From contig JANXUV010000129.1 of NCBI GenBank assembly GCA_025356085.1, forward strand, positions 1-34,162: a stretch of 34,162 nucleotides of DNA, in the 5' to 3' direction. Source of the DNA: Betaproteobacteria bacterium (GTDB taxonomy: Bacteria > Pseudomonadota > Gammaproteobacteria > Burkholderiales > SG8-39). The position numbers and the translations under genes are program-made. The notes under the pieces are model-generated. The model did not search any database. It was not told where the DNA came from and saw only the letters and a program-made list of their open reading frames with translations. Positions 9,713 to 19,175 of this stretch are shown piece by piece. The first letter of the stretch is position 1. Each line of letters starts with the position of its first letter.

Positions 9713-9722
9713 GGGGAAGACC

Positions 9723-11861
9723 ATGGCATTGAAAATCAAGCTCCCGTTCGGCAAGGCCGGCGCTTCGGCGCCCAAGGCGAAACCGGCCGCCGCGGCTTCC
9801 GGCGCGGTGGGTACGGCGGGTACGTCGAGTAGGTCAGCTGGGCTGCCGCTTATCGGGCGCCTGCGCACCGGCCTGCAGCTGCAGATCCTGGGCGGGCTGA
9901 TGGCATTCATTCTGGTCGTCGCTGCGATCGTCGTCGTCACCGACACACGCCAGGGCACCTTCGGCACCATCTACATCGCCAGCGTCGGCAAGATCCGCAT
10001 GCTGTCGCAGCGTTTGGCGAAGGCGGCGCAGCTCGCCTCGCGCGGCAGCGCGGAGGCGTTCAAGGAGCTGCGCTCGAGCCGCGACGAGTTCGTCACGCTG
10101 ATCAAGCTGCTCGACGCGGGCGGCGATAGTGGCGGCGAAACCCTGCCGGCAGTGCCGTCCTCGGCGCGGCCGGAGCTGGACGCGCTGAACGCGGAATGGA
10201 GCAAGACCGACCGCAACGCGGGGCTGGTGCTGGATGAGGAGAAGAACCTGGTGGCGCTCGGCAGCGCGGTGCGCTCGATCAACACCACCAACCAGTCGTT
10301 GCAGGAGATCACCGACGAGATCTCCGCGCTCAGCGTGCAGAGCGGCGGCTCGGCGCGCCAGAACGCCATCGCTGCGCAGCTGATGGTGATCACGCAGCGC
10401 ATGGCGAAGAACGCCAACACCATGCTGGCGGAGAACGTCATCGACCCCGAGGTGGCGTTCCTGCTCGGCAAGGACACCAATACCTTCCGAGACACGCTGC
10501 AGGGGCTGCTGCAGGGCAGCCAGGTGCTGCGCATCGCGCGCGTCGAGGACGCCGAGTTGCGCGGCAAGCTGACCGAGTTGCAGGCCGGCTTCGTTGAATA
10601 CCAGAAGGCGGTGAACAACATTCTCGGCAACCAGGCGCGGCTGGTCGGCGCCAAGCGGGCGTCGTTCGAGATGTTCAACGACAGCGAGGCGCTGCTGCAG
10701 GCGGCGGAAAAACTGAACGCGGCCTTCGAGGAGCAGCTCGGCGGGCGGCGCGCCAACCTGATCCTGCTGGTGGTGCTGTCGGCCGCGGCGCTGGGGCTGC
10801 TGCTGCTGATCGGCCTGGTCTACGTGGATGACAGCCGGCGCCGCGCGCTGGAAAGCGAGCGCGTGAACAAGACCAACCAGGAGGCCATCCTGCGGCTGCT
10901 CGACGAGATCGGCAACCTGGCCGATGGCGACCTGACCGCGCGCGCCAAGGTGACCGAGGAAATCACCGGCGCCATCGCCGACTCCATCAACTACACCATC
11001 GACCAGCTGCGCCGGCTGGTGGCGGGCGTCAACACCGCCGCCCAGCAGGTGACGACGGCGACCGCGGAGGCGCAGACGATTTCCAGCCAGCTGCTGAGCG
11101 CCGCGCAGACGCAGTCGACCAAGATCCAGGGCACCGGCCAGTCGGCGGTGAAGATGGCGCAGTCGATGACCAACGTCTCGAACAACGCCAACGAATCGGT
11201 GAAAGTGGCGCAGAGCTCGCTGCATGCCGCGGAAAAGGGCGCGCAGGCGGTGCAGAACGCGATCCGCGGCATGAACGACATCCGCGGCCAGATCCAAGAG
11301 ACCTCCAAGCGCGTCAAGCGGCTGGGCGAGAGCTCGCAGGAGATCGGCGAGATCGTGCAGCTGATCTCGGACATCACCGAGCAGACCAACGTGCTGGCGA
11401 TGAACGCGGCCATCCAGGCGGCCTCCGCCGGCGAGGCGGGGCGCGGCTTCACGGTGGTGGCGGAGGAAGTGCAGCGCCTGGCGGAACGTTCGGGCGAGGC
11501 GACCAAGCAGATTGCCGCGATCGTGAAGTCGATTCAGGGCGATACGCAGGACGCGATCGAGGCCATGGAGCGCAGCACGCGCGGCGTGGTGGAGGGGACA
11601 AAGACGGCCGATGAAGCGGACCAGGCGTTGCGCGAGATCGAAAAGGTCTCCAATCAGCTGGCCGAGTTGATCGGCGCCATCTCCAACGCCACCCAGGAGC
11701 AGGCAGTGTCGGCCTCGCGCGTGGCTACCTCGATGAACGAGATCCTGGCGATTACGCAGATGACCACCGACGGCACGCGCCGCACCGCGGGATCGGCTGA
11801 CCGCCTGACCGCGCTCGCCGTCGAACTGAAGTCTTCCGTGTCGGGCTTCAAGCTCGCGTAA
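9723..11861 (+). CDS. pilJ: Pilus chemosensory receptor PilJ (methyl-accepting type)
   Basis: Membrane receptor of the Chp array, 712 residues. A Lys/Ala/Pro-rich cytoplasmic N terminus (about 1-50) precedes TM1 (about 54-73). The periplasmic region (about 75-340) holds two PilJ-type helical modules, marked by KIRMLSQRLAKAAQLA and LMVITQRMAKNANTM. TM2 is at about 344-368 (LILLVVLSAAALGLLLLIGLVY). HAMP follows (about 370-425, LADGDLTARAKVTEEITGAI), then the MCP signalling hairpin with its tip at about 553-585 (TEQTNVLAMNAAIQAA, then GEAGRGFTVVAEEVQRLAE). The C terminus (SGFKLA) has no CheR/CheB tether pentapeptide. AAGGGGAAG lies before the ATG. Being directly downstream of the binding protein, PilJ is its likely partner. 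Confidence 0.93.
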   Translation: MALKIKLPFGKAGASAPKAKPAAAASGAVGTAGTSSRSAGLPLIGRLRTGLQLQILGGLMAFILVVAAIVVVTDTRQGTFGTIYIASVGKIRMLSQRLAKAAQLASRGSAEAFKELRSSRDEFVTLIKLLDAGGDSGGETLPAVPSSARPELDALNAEWSKTDRNAGLVLDEEKNLVALGSAVRSINTTNQSLQEITDEISALSVQSGGSARQNAIAAQLMVITQRMAKNANTMLAENVIDPEVAFLLGKDTNTFRDTLQGLLQGSQVLRIARVEDAELRGKLTELQAGFVEYQKAVNNILGNQARLVGAKRASFEMFNDSEALLQAAEKLNAAFEEQLGGRRANLILLVVLSAAALGLLLLIGLVYVDDSRRRALESERVNKTNQEAILRLLDEIGNLADGDLTARAKVTEEITGAIADSINYTIDQLRRLVAGVNTAAQQVTTATAEAQTISSQLLSAAQTQSTKIQGTGQSAVKMAQSMTNVSNNANESVKVAQSSLHAAEKGAQAVQNAIRGMNDIRGQIQETSKRVKRLGESSQEIGEIVQLISDITEQTNVLAMNAAIQAASAGEAGRGFTVVAEEVQRLAERSGEATKQIAAIVKSIQGDTQDAIEAMERSTRGVVEGTKTADEADQALREIEKVSNQLAELIGAISNATQEQAVSASRVATSMNEILAITQMTTDGTRRTAGSADRLTALAVELKSSVSGFKLA

Positions 11862-11885
11862 CCACGTAACCACGTAACCACGTAA
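11862..11885 (+). repeat. Three perfect tandem 8-mers after the pilJ stop
   Basis: CCACGTAA occurs three times head to tail with no mismatch, directly after the pilJ TAA. The TAA itself belongs to a partial preceding copy (CGTAA), and a degenerate CAACCACG follows at about 11891. The array fills half of the 47-base pilJ-chpA spacer. It is too short to form a stable hairpin. It looks like a slippage-prone microsatellite that sets the spacer length before chpA. Confidence 0.9.
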
Positions 11886-11908
11886 TCAGGCAACCACGCA
11901 AAGAGGCC

Positions 11909-14900
11909 ATGGGCACCGACTCTTCCACCCTGCTTTCCTGGATCACCGCCGAGGTCGATCAGGCGTTGACCCAGGTGCGGGACCAGATCGCCAAGTTCTC
12001 TGCGGGCCCCGGGGACGCGGCGGCGCTGGAGCCCTGCCCGGGGCATCTGCACCAGGTTGCCGGCGCGCTGCGCATGGTGGGACTGGCCGGCGCGACGCGC
12101 TTCTGCGAGGCGATCGAACTCGGCTTCGCCTCGCCGGGCGGCGCGCTGCCCAGCGGCGCCTCACTCGGTGTCATCGATCGCGCGATCCAGGCGCTCAAGG
12201 ACTTCGTCGACAGCCTGGAGCGCGGCCAGCCGAATGCGCCGCTGCAGCTGTTCCCGGTTTTCTGCGAACTCACGGCGCTGCAGGGCGGCGCGGGCAGTTC
12301 CGAGCGCGAACTGTTTTTCCCGGACCTGTCGCCCAGGGCGCCGGCGCATCCGCAGCCCAGGACCGTGCCCAAGGAAGAGTTGCCTGCCTACCTGCAGACA
12401 CAGCGCGCGCTGTTCCAGCGCGGCCTGCTTGCCTGGCTGCGCAACCAGCCCGGCGGCATGGACAATATGCGGCAGGCGGTGGACGGTTTCCGCAAGATCG
12501 CTGACCAGTTGCCCGAACCGCAGGCGGTCTGGTGGGTGGCTGCCGGCCTGCTCGATGCGCTCGGCCAATCCACCGACGCTGAATGGCTGGCCGCCGCCAA
12601 GGCGCTGGGCAACAGGATTGACCGCCAGATGCGCGAGGGGCTGGAGACCGTCAACGAGTCGCTGCTCGGCGATTCGCTGTACGCCATTGCCAAGAGCAAG
12701 GCGACCAGCCCGCTGATCAAGGAGATCAGGCAGGTCTACCAACTCGACAGCCTGTTCCCGGAGCCGCCGAAGCCCACGGGCGCGGCGCTCGATTTCGACC
12801 TGGACTGGCTCGAGCCCGCGCTCTACGACATGCACTCGCGGCTGGACGCGCTGAAGGGGGCATGGGTGCAGTACGTGGGAGGCGAGCAGAAGGCCGCGGC
12901 GCGCTTCCGCGAACTGGTGGCCTCGTTCAAGACGAAGGCGACGCCGCTCGGCAACCAGCATCTGATCAAGCTGCTGGAGGCGATCGCGTTGGTCACCAAG
13001 CAAATGCCCAGCAAGCCGCCGAGCCAGGGCCAGTTCATGGTGATCGAGATGGCCTCCGCGTTCCTGCTGGTGGAGAGCGTCATCGATCACTTCACCAGTC
13101 CGCCGGCGGACGTCGAGCAGCAGATCGGCATCATGGGCGGCTGGTTGCTCGACGCGGCCATGGGCAAGTCGACGGGCGAGGTGCCCGCGGGCCTGCGTTC
13201 CGACCTCACCGAGCAGATCGGCGCGCTGCAGCTGCGCGCCAAGGTGGCGAAAGAGATCATGGCCAACCTGCAGCACGTCGAGCAGGTACTCGATGGCTTC
13301 GCGCGCGAGCCGGCCCGGCGCGACACGCTGCCCGCGCTGCGGCCCTACCTGCGGCAGATCCACGGCGCGCTCTCGGTGTTGCGCTTCGACCAGCCGGCGC
13401 GCCTGCTCGCGGTTTGCGAGCAGCTGATCGCCAAGTGCGCGCAGCCGGACCACGCCGGCGTGACCGACGACATGGACTGGATCGCCGAGGGCCTCTCCAG
13501 CATCGGCATGTTCCTGGAACCCTGCCCGCATGGCCGCGAGCCTGCCGAGCACGCGATCGACCTGTTCTTCCGCCGCTACGACAAGGCGCACACGCCGGTA
13601 CTGGAGCGCGCGCTGGATTCCACGGTGGTGCTGTCGCTGGCAGCGATCAGGAAAACCGCCGCCGGCCCGGGCATCACCCAGAAGCTGCCGGCTGCGGCCG
13701 ACAACTCGCAGAAGGCGGCCGCGCAGGCCAGGCCGGCGCGCCCGGCGGTGGATGCCGAGCTGCTCGGCGTGTTCATTGAGGAAGCGGGTGAGGTGCTGGC
13801 CACGATCGAGGCCGAGCACGCGAAGAGCCGGATGCAGCCGCGGGACTTCGAGGTGCTCACCACCATCCGCCGCGGCTTCCACACGCTGAAGGGCAGCGGC
13901 CGCATGGTCGGCCTGATGGACCTGGGCGAGGTTGCCTGGGAAGTCGAACAGGTGATGAACCGCTGGATGCAGATGAAATGGCCCGCCAGCGCGGAATTGC
14001 TCGACCTGATCGCGCGCGCCCGCACCGCCTTCGCCGGCTGGATCGCGAAGCTGCGCGATGGCGGCTTGCAGACCGAGATCGACGCGCGTGAGATCGTCGT
14101 GCTCGCCGTACTTTTGCGCACGGTCGAAACGCCGGGAGCCGTGCCGGGGGCCGCTGTTGCGTCCCCCGCGCCGGTACAGGCGCTGGACCCGATCTTCTCC
14201 GAGGTGACGGCGGTCCCCGAGTTGGTGGCGATCGGCGGCACGCGCATCGCGCCGCTGATGCTCGAGATTTACCTGCGCGAGGCGCGCCAGCACCTGGCCA
14301 CGCTGGCGGAGCAGTACAAGGCGTGGCGCAGCGCGCCCGGCGATGTGTCGCGCGAATTCTTGCGCGCGGCGCATACGCTGGCGAGCAGTTCGAACACCGC
14401 GGGTTTCGCGCCGATCGCCTCGCTGGCGGCCGCGCTCGAGCAATGGATGCCGTTCGCCGCGCAGAGCGGCGAACTGAAAGACGCGAAGCTGGTGAAAAAG
14501 GCCATCGAGGGCCTGCACGATCGCGTGGACTCGGTGGTTCGCCGCGAGGCGCCCGCATTGCCCGGCAAGCAGGAACGCGCGTTGCGCGAGTTGACCGCGC
14601 GCCTGCTCGCCCAGCCGGCGCCGGTCATGGAACAACCCCCGGCGCCAGCTCCCGCTACGGCAGCGCCCGCCGGCGGCAGGCCGCAGCGCGTGATGCGCGA
14701 CGACATCGATCCGCAGCTGCTGCCGATCTTCCTGGAAGAGGCGCAGTTGCTGCTGCCGCTCATCGGCAGCGACCTGCGCGACTGGAAAGCGCGCCCGGAT
14801 GATGAAAAAGTGCAGCAGTCGCTGCAGCGTGCCCTGCATACCCTGAAGGGCAGCGCGCGCATGGCGGGCGCGATCCGGCTGGGCGAGCTGACGCACGTGA

Positions 14901-16939
14901 TGGAGGGGCGCATCGAGGCGGCGCTCGAGGCGGGCGCCGTCAACGACACGTTGTTCGTGGAGCTGGAAGAGAAGATGGACCGCCTCAGCCTCGACCTGGA
15001 ACGCATGGCGGCCGGCCCGGAACAGGAAGCGCCGGCGGCCCCCGAAGTGCCGGCAGCGGCGCCGGCGGGACCACAGGCGACGCCGCAGGCGGCTGCTGCT
15101 GCCGTGGAGCAGCCGCGCGCCGAGGCGCCGCTGGCCGTGCCGACGGCGATGCTGCGCGTCAGCGCCGATACACTCGATCACCTGATCAACGAGTCCGGCG
15201 AGGTGGCCATCGCGCGTTCGCGCGTGGAGTCCGAGCTGCGCGCAGTGAAGCAGTCGATCGCCGACCTGAACGAGAGCATCGCGCGCCTGCGCAGCCAGCT
15301 GCGCGAAGTGGAGGTGCAGGCCGACAGCCAGATGCGCGCGCGCGCCACGGAGGTGGAGGAGCGCAAGAGCGAATTCGACCCGCTCGAGTTCGATCGCTAC
15401 ACCCGGCTGCAGGAGCTCACGCGCCTGATGGCGGAGAGTTTGCACGACGCCGACGCGATCCAGCAGTCGCTGCGCAAGAACCTGGGCGAGACCGACGCCG
15501 CGCTGGCACATCAGTCGCGCACCAGCCGCGACGTGCAGCAGGAGTTGATGCGCATGCGCGCGGTGCCGTTCTCGATCCTCGATGAGCGGCTGTACCGCAT
15601 CGTGCGCCAGACCACGCGCGAGCTGGGCAAGAAGGCGGAGCTGCACATCGAGGGCAGCCAGGTGGAACTCGACCGCAGCGTGATGGACCGCATCGGCGCG
15701 CCGCTGGAGCACATGTTGCGAAACGCGCTGGCGCACGGCGTGGAGTCGCCCGAGCAGCGCGCCGCGGCAGGCAAGCCTGAAGCGGGGAAGATCTCCATCA
15801 GCCTGCGCCAGGAAGGCAATGAAATCGCCCTCATCGTCAGCGACGACGGCGCGGGCATCGATCTCGAACGGCTGCGCCGCAAGGCCGAGGAGCGCGGCCT
15901 GCTGCAGCCCGGCCAGGAGAGCGAGGACACAGAACTGATGCAGCTGATCTTCGTTTCCGGACTGTCGACGGCAGCGGCGGTCACCGAGCTCTCCGGGCGC
16001 GGCATCGGCATGGACGTGGTGAAAAGCGAAATCGCCGCCATCGGCGGCCGCATCGACATCGCCAGCACGCGCGGACAGGGCAGCGCGTTCACGGTCTACC
16101 TGCCGCTGACCCTCGCGGTGACGCAGGTGGTCATCGTGCGCGCGGGCGGCAGCGTGCTCGCGGTGTCGGCGGCGATGGTGGAGCAGGTGCTGCGCCTGAA
16201 GGCGGATGCGCTGGCCGAGCGTTATGCGGCGCAGAGCGTGGATTTTCGGGAGCGGCGCTACCCGCTGCACGGCCTGGCACGGCTGTTCGGCGCGGACGCC
16301 CCCGCGCCACAGACCTACAACTCGGTGCTGTTGCTGCGCAGCGGCATCCAGCGCATCGCGCTGCATGTGGACGAGCTCGTCGGCCACCAGGAAATCGTCG
16401 TCAAGAGCATCGGCCCGCAACTGGCCCGCGTGCCCGGCGTGGCGGGCGCGACAGTGCTCCCCGACGGCAGCATCGTGCTGATCGTCAACCCGGTGCAGCT
16501 GGTGATGCGCGCGCGCGTGGCGGCCGAGCGCACCGTCTTGCTGCCGCCGGCGCCTGCGCGCGCTGCCCCGGTGGTGATGGTGGTGGACGATTCGCTCACA
16601 GTGCGCAAGATCACCAGCCGCCTGCTGGAGCGCGAGGGTTACCAGGTGCTGACCGCCAAGGACGGGCTGGATGCGCTTGCGCAGATGACCGACGTGCTGC
16701 CCGCCGTGATGCTGGTGGACATCGAAATGCCGCGCATGGACGGCTTCGACCTGGCGCGCAACCTGCGTGGCGACGCGCGTACGCGAGGCATACCGATCAT
16801 CATGATTTCCTCGCGCACTGCTGAAAAGCACCGCAACCAGGCAGCCGAACTCGGCGTCGACGTGTTCCTCGGCAAGCCCTACCCGGAAGCCGAGCTGCTG
16901 CAGCACATCGCCGCCTACGTTGAGGGCGGCAGGCGGTGA
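11909..16939 (+). CDS. chpA: Hybrid CheA-type histidine kinase ChpA with several Hpt-like domains, CheW and receiver
   Basis: Core kinase of the pilus chemosensory system, 1676 residues, shorter than the roughly 2470 of Pseudomonas ChpA. Histidine-phosphotransfer-like segments are visible at His48 (LHQVAGALRM, Lys replaced by Ala), near 482 (LRQIHGALSVL, His position occupied by Arg), His658 (FHTLKGSGRM), His822 (HTLASSSNTAG, degenerate) and His977 (LHTLKGSARM). Only 658 and 977 have the full HTLKGS motif. A dimerization helix follows (about 1085-1190), then the ATPase: N box at His1268/Asn1272 (HMLRNALAHG), DDGAGID at 1312, and GRGIGMD at 1363. A CheW-like domain (about 1395-1525) precedes a receiver with phosphoacceptor Asp1604 (LVDIEMPRMDGF). 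AAGAGG precedes the ATG. The TGA stop overlaps the GTG of the kinase gene. Confidence 0.92.
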   Translation: MGTDSSTLLSWITAEVDQALTQVRDQIAKFSAGPGDAAALEPCPGHLHQVAGALRMVGLAGATRFCEAIELGFASPGGALPSGASLGVIDRAIQALKDFVDSLERGQPNAPLQLFPVFCELTALQGGAGSSERELFFPDLSPRAPAHPQPRTVPKEELPAYLQTQRALFQRGLLAWLRNQPGGMDNMRQAVDGFRKIADQLPEPQAVWWVAAGLLDALGQSTDAEWLAAAKALGNRIDRQMREGLETVNESLLGDSLYAIAKSKATSPLIKEIRQVYQLDSLFPEPPKPTGAALDFDLDWLEPALYDMHSRLDALKGAWVQYVGGEQKAAARFRELVASFKTKATPLGNQHLIKLLEAIALVTKQMPSKPPSQGQFMVIEMASAFLLVESVIDHFTSPPADVEQQIGIMGGWLLDAAMGKSTGEVPAGLRSDLTEQIGALQLRAKVAKEIMANLQHVEQVLDGFAREPARRDTLPALRPYLRQIHGALSVLRFDQPARLLAVCEQLIAKCAQPDHAGVTDDMDWIAEGLSSIGMFLEPCPHGREPAEHAIDLFFRRYDKAHTPVLERALDSTVVLSLAAIRKTAAGPGITQKLPAAADNSQKAAAQARPARPAVDAELLGVFIEEAGEVLATIEAEHAKSRMQPRDFEVLTTIRRGFHTLKGSGRMVGLMDLGEVAWEVEQVMNRWMQMKWPASAELLDLIARARTAFAGWIAKLRDGGLQTEIDAREIVVLAVLLRTVETPGAVPGAAVASPAPVQALDPIFSEVTAVPELVAIGGTRIAPLMLEIYLREARQHLATLAEQYKAWRSAPGDVSREFLRAAHTLASSSNTAGFAPIASLAAALEQWMPFAAQSGELKDAKLVKKAIEGLHDRVDSVVRREAPALPGKQERALRELTARLLAQPAPVMEQPPAPAPATAAPAGGRPQRVMRDDIDPQLLPIFLEEAQLLLPLIGSDLRDWKARPDDEKVQQSLQRALHTLKGSARMAGAIRLGELTHVMEGRIEAALEAGAVNDTLFVELEEKMDRLSLDLERMAAGPEQEAPAAPEVPAAAPAGPQATPQAAAAAVEQPRAEAPLAVPTAMLRVSADTLDHLINESGEVAIARSRVESELRAVKQSIADLNESIARLRSQLREVEVQADSQMRARATEVEERKSEFDPLEFDRYTRLQELTRLMAESLHDADAIQQSLRKNLGETDAALAHQSRTSRDVQQELMRMRAVPFSILDERLYRIVRQTTRELGKKAELHIEGSQVELDRSVMDRIGAPLEHMLRNALAHGVESPEQRAAAGKPEAGKISISLRQEGNEIALIVSDDGAGIDLERLRRKAEERGLLQPGQESEDTELMQLIFVSGLSTAAAVTELSGRGIGMDVVKSEIAAIGGRIDIASTRGQGSAFTVYLPLTLAVTQVVIVRAGGSVLAVSAAMVEQVLRLKADALAERYAAQSVDFRERRYPLHGLARLFGADAPAPQTYNSVLLLRSGIQRIALHVDELVGHQEIVVKSIGPQLARVPGVAGATVLPDGSIVLIVNPVQLVMRARVAAERTVLLPPAPARAAPVVMVVDDSLTVRKITSRLLEREGYQVLTAKDGLDALAQMTDVLPAVMLVDIEMPRMDGFDLARNLRGDARTRGIPIIMISSRTAEKHRNQAAELGVDVFLGKPYPEAELLQHIAAYVEGGRR

Positions 16940-18267
16940 CGCCCGTCGCAGCCCGCACGCGCGGCGCCGGCGACTCCCGTTTCGAGCCGGGCGCGCGGCT
17001 CGGCAAGTACTCGATCATCCGCGAGATCGGCAGCGGCGCCACCAGCCGGGTGTTCCTGGCGCGCGACCCGTTCGGCGACCGCGAAGTGGCGGTGAAAGTG
17101 TTCCTCTTCGACCGGCATGTGGATCCGCAGACCGAGCGCATGACGCACAAGGCGTTTCTCGCCGAGGCGTCGCTGGCCGGCAAGCTGAACCACCCGCACA
17201 TCGTCGAGATCCTCGACGCGGTGGCCGAACCCGATCACAGCTATGTGGTGATGGAATACGTGTCCGGGCCGACGCTGGATGCGCACGCCAATGTGACCAG
17301 CCTGCTGCCGCTCAGCAAGGTGGTGGAGATCATCTTCAAGTGCATCCGCGCGCTGGAGTATGCGTTCCAGCACGGCGTGATCCACCGCGACATCAAGCCC
17401 GCCAATATCCTGCTGTCGATCGCCGGCGAGACCAAGGTGAGCGATTTCGGCGCCTCCTTCCAGCAGCACTTCGCCCACGACACCACGCAGATCATGGGCG
17501 TGGGCTCGCCGGGCTACATGTCGCCCGAGCAGATCCGGCTGGAGACCCTGACGCACCAGACCGACATCTACTCGCTCGGCGTCACCATGTACCGCCTGCT
17601 CACCGGGCGCCTGCCGTTCCAGGCGATCACCCAGGAATCGCTGTTCTACGCGATCCTGAACACCGACCCGCCGCGGCCCGCGACGCTGCGCCCGGACCTG
17701 CCCGAGGTGCTCGATCGGATCGTGATGACCGCGATCCGCCGCGATCCGATGCGGCGCTACGGCTCGTGGCTCGAATTCGGCAAGGACCTGAGCCAGGCCT
17801 TCGGGGCGCTGCGGATGAGCGGAGCCTCGCTGTCCGATTCGGAGAAATTCAACGAGCTGCGCCAGTCGCCGTTCCTGCGCGGCATGGGCGACGTGGCGCT
17901 GTGGGAAGTGGTGCGCATCGGCATGTGGCGGAAAATCCCGGCCGGCACGGTGATTATCCGCGAAGGCGACCAGGGTGAGAGTTTCTATCTGCTCATCGCG
18001 GGCGAGGTCAGCGTGACGCTGTCGGGCGCGGAGCTGAACACCATCAAACCGGGAGGCTGCTTCGGCGAGATCCTTTATTTCACCGACAGCATCGAGCGGC
18101 GCACCACCACCATCACCTCGCGGGAAGAGGTCACGGTGATCGAGATCAAGGCCTCCGCGCTGCGCGCCGCCACCGACGCCTGCCAGGTGGGTTTCAACAA
18201 GGCGTTCATGAGCGTGCTGATCGAGCGCCTGATGCAGGCCAACCGGCGGCTCGCGGAGAGAGGCTAG
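16936..18267 (+). CDS. Ser/Thr protein kinase with C-terminal cyclic-nucleotide-binding domain
   Basis: A 443-residue cytoplasmic kinase. The GTG start (GTGA overlap with the chpA stop) couples it to chpA. The kinase domain (about 24-290) is complete: Gly-rich loop GSGATS (32-37), VAVK with Lys54, HRDIKPAN with catalytic Asp152, DFGA at Asp170, SPGYMSPEQ and the DIYSLGV helix. A linker (about 295-320) leads to a cNMP-binding fold (about 325-435). Its phosphate-binding cassette reads GGCFGEILYF with Glu378, followed by Arg388-Arg389-Thr-Thr, so the acidic and basic contacts for a cyclic nucleotide appear present. Exact alignment of the Arg is uncertain by one residue. No transmembrane helix is seen. 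Context implies a link to Chp signalling, known in Pseudomonas to act through cAMP. Its stop interlocks with hemH through CTAG. Confidence 0.92.
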   Translation: MTPVAARTRGAGDSRFEPGARLGKYSIIREIGSGATSRVFLARDPFGDREVAVKVFLFDRHVDPQTERMTHKAFLAEASLAGKLNHPHIVEILDAVAEPDHSYVVMEYVSGPTLDAHANVTSLLPLSKVVEIIFKCIRALEYAFQHGVIHRDIKPANILLSIAGETKVSDFGASFQQHFAHDTTQIMGVGSPGYMSPEQIRLETLTHQTDIYSLGVTMYRLLTGRLPFQAITQESLFYAILNTDPPRPATLRPDLPEVLDRIVMTAIRRDPMRRYGSWLEFGKDLSQAFGALRMSGASLSDSEKFNELRQSPFLRGMGDVALWEVVRIGMWRKIPAGTVIIREGDQGESFYLLIAGEVSVTLSGAELNTIKPGGCFGEILYFTDSIERRTTTITSREEVTVIEIKASALRAATDACQVGFNKAFMSVLIERLMQANRRLAERG

Positions 18268-19175
18268 GCGGCGATTTTTCCGAGCGCCACGATCCACTCG
18301 GGCGCTTCGTTCAGGCAGGCCAGAGCATGGAATTCTTTTCCGCCTGATTGCAGGAACGACCGGCGGGCCTCGATCGCGATCTCTTCCAGCGTTTCCAGGC
18401 AGTCGGAAACGAATCCAGGGCAGATCACGTCGACGCGCGCAGTGCCGGAGCGTGCCAGTTCGATCAGCGTCGGCTCGGTGTAGGGCTGCAGCCATTCCGC
18501 GGCGCCGAAGCGGGACTGGAAGGTGATCAGGTAATCGGCCGGGGCGATGCGCAGTGTGCCGGCCAGGATCTTGGCGGTGGCGATGCACTGGGCCTGGTAG
18601 GGATCGCCTTGCTCGACCGAGCGCTTCGGCAGGCCGTGGAAGCTCATCACCAACTTCGCCTTGCCGTGCGCCGTCCAATGACGCTGTACGCCGGCCGCGA
18701 GGGCGGCGATGTAGGCGGGGTGGTCGTGAAATTGCTCGATCATTTTCATGCCGGGCGGCAGGACGTCGCGGATGCTCTCTGTCGTGCTGCGCGAGAACTG
18801 GGGATAGAGCGGAACCACGACGAGTTCGCCGCAATCGGCCAGTTGTTTCAGGCCTTCCTGAATTGTAGGCCTGCCATAGCGCATGGCGCAGGCGACCTTG
18901 ATGCTTCTTTCCGCGAGAGCTTTCCCTAGCAGCAGGGTCTGCTGCTTCGTATGTACCGCCAGCGGCGAGCCCTGCGGCGTCCAGATCGCAGCGTATTTCC
19001 GGGCCGATTTCTTTGGTCTGGTTCTTAAAATAAAGCCATAAAGGAGAGGTAGCCACAGCCAGCGCGGCAGCTGCACCACGCGAGGATCGGAGAGGAACTC
19101 GGCGAGATAGCGCCGTACCGCATCCGGCGTGGGCGCGTCCGGCGTGCCCAGATTGACTAGGAGGATGCCTTTCAG
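18264..19175 (-). CDS. hemH: Ferrochelatase, apparent CTG start
   Basis: Inserts ferrous iron into protoporphyrin IX, the last step of haem synthesis. The conserved N terminus [20 protein letters not shown] is encoded at 19169-19110, but no ATG, GTG or TTG lies in frame between it and an upstream stop at 19238-19236. The only sensible start is CTG at 19175, giving (M)[11 protein letters not shown] and 303 residues. It overlaps the hrcA stop as CTGA. The next standard start, GTG near 19082, would delete about 30 conserved residues. Other marks are [34 protein letters not shown] with the catalytic His, [12 protein letters not shown] and [15 protein letters not shown]. Identity is certain; the start codon is inferred from homology and the overlap. 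Confidence 0.9.
   Translation of the reverse strand: MKGILLVNLGTPDAPTPDAVRRYLAEFLSDPRVVQLPRWLWLPLLYGFILRTRPKKSARKYAAIWTPQGSPLAVHTKQQTLLLGKALAERSIKVACAMRYGRPTIQEGLKQLADCGELVVVPLYPQFSRSTTESIRDVLPPGMKMIEQFHDHPAYIAALAAGVQRHWTAHGKAKLVMSFHGLPKRSVEQGDPYQAQCIATAKILAGTLRIAPADYLITFQSRFGAAEWLQPYTEPTLIELARSGTARVDVICPGFVSDCLETLEEIAIEARRSFLQSGGKEFHALACLNEAPEWIVALGKIAA

Noticed and set aside
9834-11873. 679-codon open frame on minus, antisense to pilJ
   Set aside because: Same reverse-frame artefact, rich in Arg, Leu, Gly and His; PilJ is clearly the real gene.
12161-16906. 1581-codon open frame on minus, antisense to chpA
   Set aside because: The product is low-complexity His/Arg/Gln/Ala sequence typical of the reverse frame of GC-rich genes. 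ChpA domains are clear on plus, and no start signal or family match is seen.
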